Shown piece after piece: positions 62,861 through 64,000 of a DNA stretch of 64,000 nucleotides. The notes beneath the pieces are model-generated. The model was given only the letters and a program-made list of their open reading frames with translations. It was not told where the DNA came from and searched no databases. Both the position numbers and the translations under genes were made by a program. Each line of letters begins with the position of its first letter. The stretch's first letter is position 1. The stretch is from Achromobacter sp. Marseille-Q4962 (GTDB lineage: Bacteria > Pseudomonadota > Gammaproteobacteria > Burkholderiales > Burkholderiaceae_B): NCBI RefSeq assembly GCF_943737005.1, contig NZ_CALSFU010000014.1, positions 93,385 through 157,384 of the forward strand. Reading direction: 5' to 3'.

Positions 62861-64000
62861 TCAGAGCTTGCCGAGCCGGTCGCCGCGCGCGAAGCCGATG
62901 AGCGGTTCGCGGATGCCCTTGCCCACGGCCAGCACCTTGAAGAGTTCGCCCATCTCCGCTTCGGACAGCAGTTTCTGCACCGGCGCCACGGCCTGCGCGT
63001 AGCCGCGCGTGTCCGCCGGATCCAGCGCCGCCAGCAGGTCCATCAGCCCCGCATTCATCAGGAAGCGCGCCTGCGACGTATAGCCCAGCACCTGCAGCCC
63101 GGCTTCCAGGGCGGCATCGGCCATGGCGGTGAAGTCCACGTGCGCGGTGATGTCCTGCAGGCCGCAGGCGGTGAACGGGTCGCCGTGGGCGTGGTGGCGC
63201 AGGTGGCACATCAGCGTGCCGCCGGCGCGCTGGGGATGGTAGTACTCGCTGCGCGGAAATCCGTAGTCCACCAGAATGGCCGCGCCGTTTTCCAGCCAGC
63301 CGCCCATGGCGCGCATCCAGGCCTCGGCCTGCAGGTTGATTTCCGACACATAGCCCGGCAGGGGCGGCATGCGCGCGGCCACGGCCTGGGCGAGTTCCGC
63401 GGGCGCGGGCCGGTCTTCCCAGACGAACCCGCCGGCGGCGTCCAGCGCCACCCCGCGTTCCAGCACCTGGCCGGACGCGCTCCAGCAAAAAAGGCGCACG
63501 GGCATGGCGTCGAGCACTTCGTTGGCCAGCACGCAGCCCGAAAAAGAAGAGGGCAGGGCCTCCAGCCACTGCACGCGCCCGCCATGGGGCGCCAGCCTTT
63601 CGGCCTGCCGCTGGCGCAGGTCGGCGGATACTTCCAGGATGAAGTAGCGGGTCTGCGTCAGGCCCAGCCCGTCGAGCTCGTTCAGCACCCCTGCGGCCAG
63701 CGCGCCGGTGCCCGCGCCGAATTCCAGCACCGCCTGCGTGCCCGTCTGCTTCAGGATCTGGGCGGCCTGCCGCGCCATCGTGCGCGCGAAGAGCGGCGTA
63801 AGCTGGGGCGCGGTGACGAAGTCGCCGCCCGGCAGGCCCGGCGCCTCGGGCGCCTCCGCCAGCTTGACGCTGCCGGCTGCGTAATAGCCCAGGCCGGGCG
63901 CATACAGCGCCTCCGCCATCCAGTGGTCGAAGGGCAGCCAGCCCGAGGCGGCCGAAATGGTCTTGCGCAGGTGGGCGGCGGCCCGGGCGCTGTGCTCGAG
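62861..64000 (-). CDS. MidA/NDUFAF7-like SAM-dependent methyltransferase, 5' end missing
   Basis: The frame is open to the right edge: residues before the internal Met at 63919 (AASGWLPFDHWMAEALYAPG) belong to the conserved N terminus, so the start is outside. GYYAAGSVKLAEAPEAPGLPGGDFVTAPQLTPLF and LEFGAGTGALAAGVLNEL (SAM loop) are the family pattern, followed by LANEVLDAMPVRLF. Members methylate Arg of respiratory complex I subunits in mitochondria; bacterial substrates are largely unknown. Converges with cca, 18 bp between stops. Confidence 0.88.
   Translation of the reverse strand, partial: LEHSARAAAHLRKTISAASGWLPFDHWMAEALYAPGLGYYAAGSVKLAEAPEAPGLPGGDFVTAPQLTPLFARTMARQAAQILKQTGTQAVLEFGAGTGALAAGVLNELDGLGLTQTRYFILEVSADLRQRQAERLAPHGGRVQWLEALPSSFSGCVLANEVLDAMPVRLFCWSASGQVLERGVALDAAGGFVWEDRPAPAELAQAVAARMPPLPGYVSEINLQAEAWMRAMGGWLENGAAILVDYGFPRSEYYHPQRAGGTLMCHLRHHAHGDPFTACGLQDITAHVDFTAMADAALEAGLQVLGYTSQARFLMNAGLMDLLAALDPADTRGYAQAVAPVQKLLSEAEMGELFKVLAVGKGIREPLIGFARGDRLGKL

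Overview
The window looks like a chromosomal segment of a Bordetella/Achromobacter-type betaproteobacterium (Alcaligenaceae). The evidence is very high GC with strong G/C third-position bias over most of its length, three Bug/TctC-type solute receptors, paired lpxL-type acyltransferases next to dapF-xerC, an SAH riboswitch before ahcY, and an ahcY-membrane protein-metF order. Genus is an inference from gene content; no alignment was run. Both edges cut genes.

Layout. 1-11.0 kb is cell-surface glycan synthesis: a visibly AT-richer block of a methyltransferase, three glycosyltransferases (one a large fusion) and galE, followed by GC-rich core LPS genes waaC, waaA and a WaaL-like O-antigen ligase. 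11.1-27.6 kb is housekeeping: a CoxG-like protein, a birA-coaX-short SPOR-like cluster, a four-gene MlaE/F/D lipid transporter with its own lipoprotein, a hydrolase, dacC, dat, DUF493-lipB-Sel1-lipA, rmlBDAC for dTDP-rhamnose, a cobalamin adenosyltransferase and a CusF-like copper protein. 27.7-36.9 kb holds heat-shock hslVU, a cysteine-depleted dksA, and a zinc-homeostasis block: a COG0523 GTPase, Zur, and a tightly overlapping znuCBA-DUF1007-NicO operon that begins with a small membrane ORF behind a Zur-like box. 36.9-42.9 kb is xerC-DUF484-dapF-lpxL-lpxL facing metK. 43-48.7 kb is accessory catabolism: Bug receptors, a CoA-transferase pair, a deletion scar fusing remnants of lysR and leuD, and a haloacetate-dehalogenase-like enzyme. 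48.8-53.0 kb is the SAM cycle: a glycosyltransferase, then SAH riboswitch-ahcY, a small membrane protein and metF. 54.3-58.5 kb is an operon of circularly permuted ATP-grasp, Alpha-E, transglutaminase and Anbu (proteasome-like) proteins. 58.8-64 kb has 5-formyl-THF cyclo-ligase, Slt, cca and a MidA-like methyltransferase.

The most interesting observations are: (1) the ATP-grasp/Alpha-E/transglutaminase/Anbu operon preceded by a near-consensus sigma-54 promoter and a perfect 35-bp palindrome whose core matches NtrC sites, implying nitrogen control of a poorly understood peptide-making/peptide-cutting system; (2) the SAH riboswitch with a readable terminator/antiterminator switch; (3) an unlisted 55-residue membrane ORF leading the zinc-uptake operon; (4) the lysR/leuD deletion scar; and (5) a three-part glycosyltransferase carrying a G8 tract near its start.

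No tRNA, rRNA, CRISPR array, insertion sequence or prophage was recognised.
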